Positions 63,214 through 64,000 of a stretch of 64,000 nt of DNA are shown here, one piece after another. Source of the DNA: Rhyacichthys aspro (Eukaryota > Chordata > Actinopteri > Gobiiformes > Rhyacichthyidae); the NCBI GenBank assembly GCA_036850595.1, contig CM072153.1:11612169-11676168 (forward strand), given 5' to 3'. Made by a program: the position numbers and the translations under genes. Under the pieces are notes generated by a model that ran no database searches, had not been told where the DNA came from, and worked only from the letters and a program-made list of their open reading frames with translations. Within the stretch, counting starts at the first letter, position 1, and the number at the start of each line of letters is the position of its first letter.

Positions 63214-63739
63214 CAAAAAATAGTCGGACACACAGGGCCACGCACACAAGAAAATACACTTGAACTTATGATCATTTAACACGAACACACACTTGACACA
63301 CACATGCGTGGCCACACTAACGCACGCTTGACAATGGCCCTCCCCTGTGACTTCCCATAGTGCAGTGAATTCCAATCAGGCAGTAAGCAGGACAGCTATT
63401 TCTAGGGACAAAGGACAAGGAGAGCGCCGAGGAAGGGGTGGCAGGAGAGAGTGAGAGGAGAGAGAGAGAGGAGAGCAGGGGAGGGGAGGGAAACAAAAGG
63501 GTTCTGGTAGCACCCAGGGGAGAGGGCCCGGAGCAGCTGACGTCAGTGTGTGTGCGGGGTTGGGTGGGGGGTAAGTGGGAGTGTGAGAGCGAGCCTGGCA
63601 GAGTTGGTCCTGCTGTCCCCAGGGGAGCTCTTAAGGCAGGGAGAAAACAGAGCAGACCTAGGCTCCCCAGCCCCCATCAGGCCGGACTGACGGGCCTGGC
63701 ACGAACAGCCGCTCAGGACGGACTCGACAGCCAGACAGC

Positions 63740-64000
63740 AAACCCTCATTCGGCATGGAAATTAATCTGTCTGCTTCTTACGTTATAATTATCACATGGG
63801 CGCTTATGTCGGCGATTCAACGGTAATAGTCCGAGTCAAATGACAAAAGAGCGTCCAATGAAAAACAAATAAGAGTATAAAATATAACGTAAAAACATAA
63901 CAGTAAGACTTGTCTCGTCCAAATTAGCCCAAAGAGACACGGCACGTACTTTTATCACGTGTAAAAGTCGGACACGCAAGAAATCTTCTCATTTCCAACA
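63740..64000. promoter_or_regulatory. Candidate intronic regulatory block at window edge
   Basis: A sharp change from G/A-rich low-complexity DNA to unique sequence with GGAAATTAATCTGTC, TTATAATTATCACATGGGC and two TTATCACRTG stretches (E-box-like). It continues past the window. Confidence 0.3.

Larger units (their letters stand above)
47010..64000 (-). other. znf423: Part of a long znf423 intron upstream of the exon cluster
   Basis: No finger-encoding exon or other gene is visible from the acceptor at 47010 to the end. The exon for the isolated N-terminal finger is expected farther upstream on the minus strand. Contents by interval: 47122-47612 miniature element; 47613-48280 plain; 48280-48600 and 50230-50400 regulatory-like; 50700-52560 mixed, with a CA tract; 52560-52640 X-box-like palindromes; 52930-53325 repeat relic; 53700-59900 mixed, with CA tracts; 59926-60380 GC-richer block; 60400-62440 AT-rich; 62445-63213 tandem duplication; 63740-64000 regulatory-like. 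Confidence 0.7.

Overview
The window looks like teleost fish nuclear DNA. It is dense in CA/TG microsatellites and holds a tRNA-derived SINE of a type familiar from ray-finned (percomorph-like) fishes. Many of the introns are very short (76-200 bp) with GT/AG ends. I cannot name the species.

The only protein-coding gene I can support is on the minus strand: the middle part of a ZNF423 orthologue (also called OAZ/Ebfaz), a multi-C2H2 zinc-finger transcription factor and cofactor of the BMP-SMAD and EBF pathways. Fifteen exons between 47009 and 39115 join in frame through 14 GT-AG introns. They give 3729 coding bases (about 1242 codons, entering with two bases of a split codon and leaving with one). 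I count 26 canonical C2H2 fingers plus one degenerate finger. Finger sequences and linkers match ZNF423 better than its paralogue ZNF521. The N-terminal exons, including the first finger, and the C-terminal exons, including the last fingers, are not in the window.

Layout: 1-39114 is part of a very long 3'-side intron. It holds microsatellites, a hAT-like terminal-inverted-repeat element, SINE relics and several unique-looking, homeodomain-site-rich blocks that may be conserved regulatory elements. 39115-47009 is the exon cluster. 47010-64000 is part of the next intron upstream. It starts with a Tc1/mariner-like miniature element close to the splice acceptor and contains regulatory-looking blocks, X-box-like palindromes and a tandem duplication near 62.4-63.2 kb.

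The most notable observation is gene structure. In mammalian ZNF423 and ZNF521 most fingers sit in one giant exon of nearly 3 kb. Here the same region is cut into many exons by mostly tiny introns, four of which fall inside single fingers. This suggests repeated intron gain in the fish lineage; it needs a comparative check.
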